Made by a program: the position numbers and the translations under genes. Shown in pieces: positions 63,797 to 64,000 of a stretch of 64,000 bases of DNA. The notes under the pieces are model-generated. The model was not told the DNA's origin. It was given only the letters and a program-made list of their open reading frames with translations, and ran no database searches. The DNA is from Tropicimonas sp. IMCC34011 (GTDB taxonomy: Bacteria; Pseudomonadota; Alphaproteobacteria; Rhodobacterales; Rhodobacteraceae), in NCBI RefSeq assembly GCF_003390865.1, contig NZ_QMEJ01000001.1, forward strand, positions 682,001-746,000. The letters are read 5' to 3'. The first letter of the stretch is position 1. The number at the start of each line of letters is the position of its first letter.

Positions 63797-64000
63797 CTAC
63801 CCAGCGCCGAACATGCTTCCGGCGAAGGCGGCAAGATCGGGGACCGACCGCAGCGCTACGCCGGTTCCTTCGGCCGCTTTCGACCGCTCCGGCAACGCCG
63901 CCTGGGAAAAACCAAGTTTCTGCGCCTCTTTCAACCTGTTTTCGGTCTGGGAGACCGGTCGCAGGGCGCCGCTGAGACTTATCTCGCCGAAGACGACCAT
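63797..64000 (-). CDS. radA: DNA repair protein RadA, C-terminal part only
   Basis: The last 67 or so residues of RadA (Sms) are present: VVFGEISLSGALRPVSQTENRLKEAQKLGFSQAALPE matches the Lon-protease-like C-terminal domain of the branch-migration helicase. The RecA-like core and zinc finger lie beyond the window edge. It is followed by cvpA and purF on the same strand, a conserved alphaproteobacterial order. Confidence 0.92.
   Translation of the reverse strand: MVVFGEISLSGALRPVSQTENRLKEAQKLGFSQAALPERSKAAEGTGVALRSVPDLAAFAGSMFGAG

Overview
The window is high-GC, almost fully coding chromosomal DNA of an alphaproteobacterium, most likely order Rhodobacterales (Rhodobacteraceae or a close relative). 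The gene content and order support this: trpG-trpD-trpC-moaC-moeA-lexA, tatA-tatB-tatC followed by a DUF815 ATPase, yajC-secD-secF with an Mth938-like protein, surE-pcm-LysM/M23 lipoprotein, purF-cvpA-radA, a urease cluster with a YrhK gene, and alphaproteobacterial LexA boxes (GAAC-N7-GAAC). No rRNA, tRNA, CRISPR, insertion sequence or prophage is visible. Both ends cut through genes (a radical SAM DNA-repair protein at the left, radA at the right).

Layout. 0-5.4 kb: the start of an SOS-type radical SAM gene with a LexA box, then a general-stress block of small membrane/envelope proteins (DUF4112, a 22-residue membrane peptide, a DUF883-like protein, a holin-X-like protein, DUF3618), a Crp/Fnr regulator and a YciF-type ferritin-like protein. 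Two good and one weaker EcfG-type promoter (GGAAC-N17/18-GTT) lie in this block. 5.4-10.2 kb: M23 peptidase, gnd, argF, argD and a candidate arginine-rich leader peptide. 10.2-14.4 kb: Mth938-like, TauE, secF, secD, yajC. 14.7-20 kb: serS, der, bamB, a YfgM-like protein. 20-26.2 kb: an acidic OmpA-family protein, a CoxE/MoxR pair and two conserved orphans. 26.4-34.8 kb: a complete urease system split into two convergent halves (ureC-E-F-G on plus, ureD-A-B on minus) with extra genes between them (HD hydrolase, two phasin-like proteins, GFA, SRPBCC, DUF1127, YrhK). 34.9-38.5 kb: pyrC, pyrE and dnaB, the last preceded by four DnaA-box-like sequences spaced exactly 11 bp apart. 38.6-41.6 kb: a giant divergent polysaccharide deacetylase. 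41.7-47.3 kb: trpG-trpD-ung-trpC-moaC-moeA-lexA. 47.4-52.3 kb: molybdopterin-binding protein, xdhC, DUF815 ATPase, tatC, tatB, tatA. 52.4-57.8 kb: a LLM flavin oxidoreductase, a Tat-exported metallo-hydrolase, an Fbp-type ABC ATPase and an Atm1-type exporter. 57.8-64 kb: nlpD-like, pcm, surE, an SDR, purF, cvpA, radA.

Several neighbourhoods that are usually contiguous in this order (tatABC-serS-surE-pcm-nlpD; DUF815-yajC-secDF; moxR-coxE-xdhC-molybdopterin-binding; ureDABCEFG) appear here as separate pieces within the same 64 kb. Short REP-like intergenic elements lie at or near several of the joints. The most notable signals are: the candidate arginine attenuator upstream of argD-argF; the LexA box in front of the radical SAM repair gene; the EcfG promoters of the stress block; the phased DnaA-box array in front of dnaB; and the apparently inverted urease half-operon. 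All functional statements come from reading motifs and known families; no database search was run.
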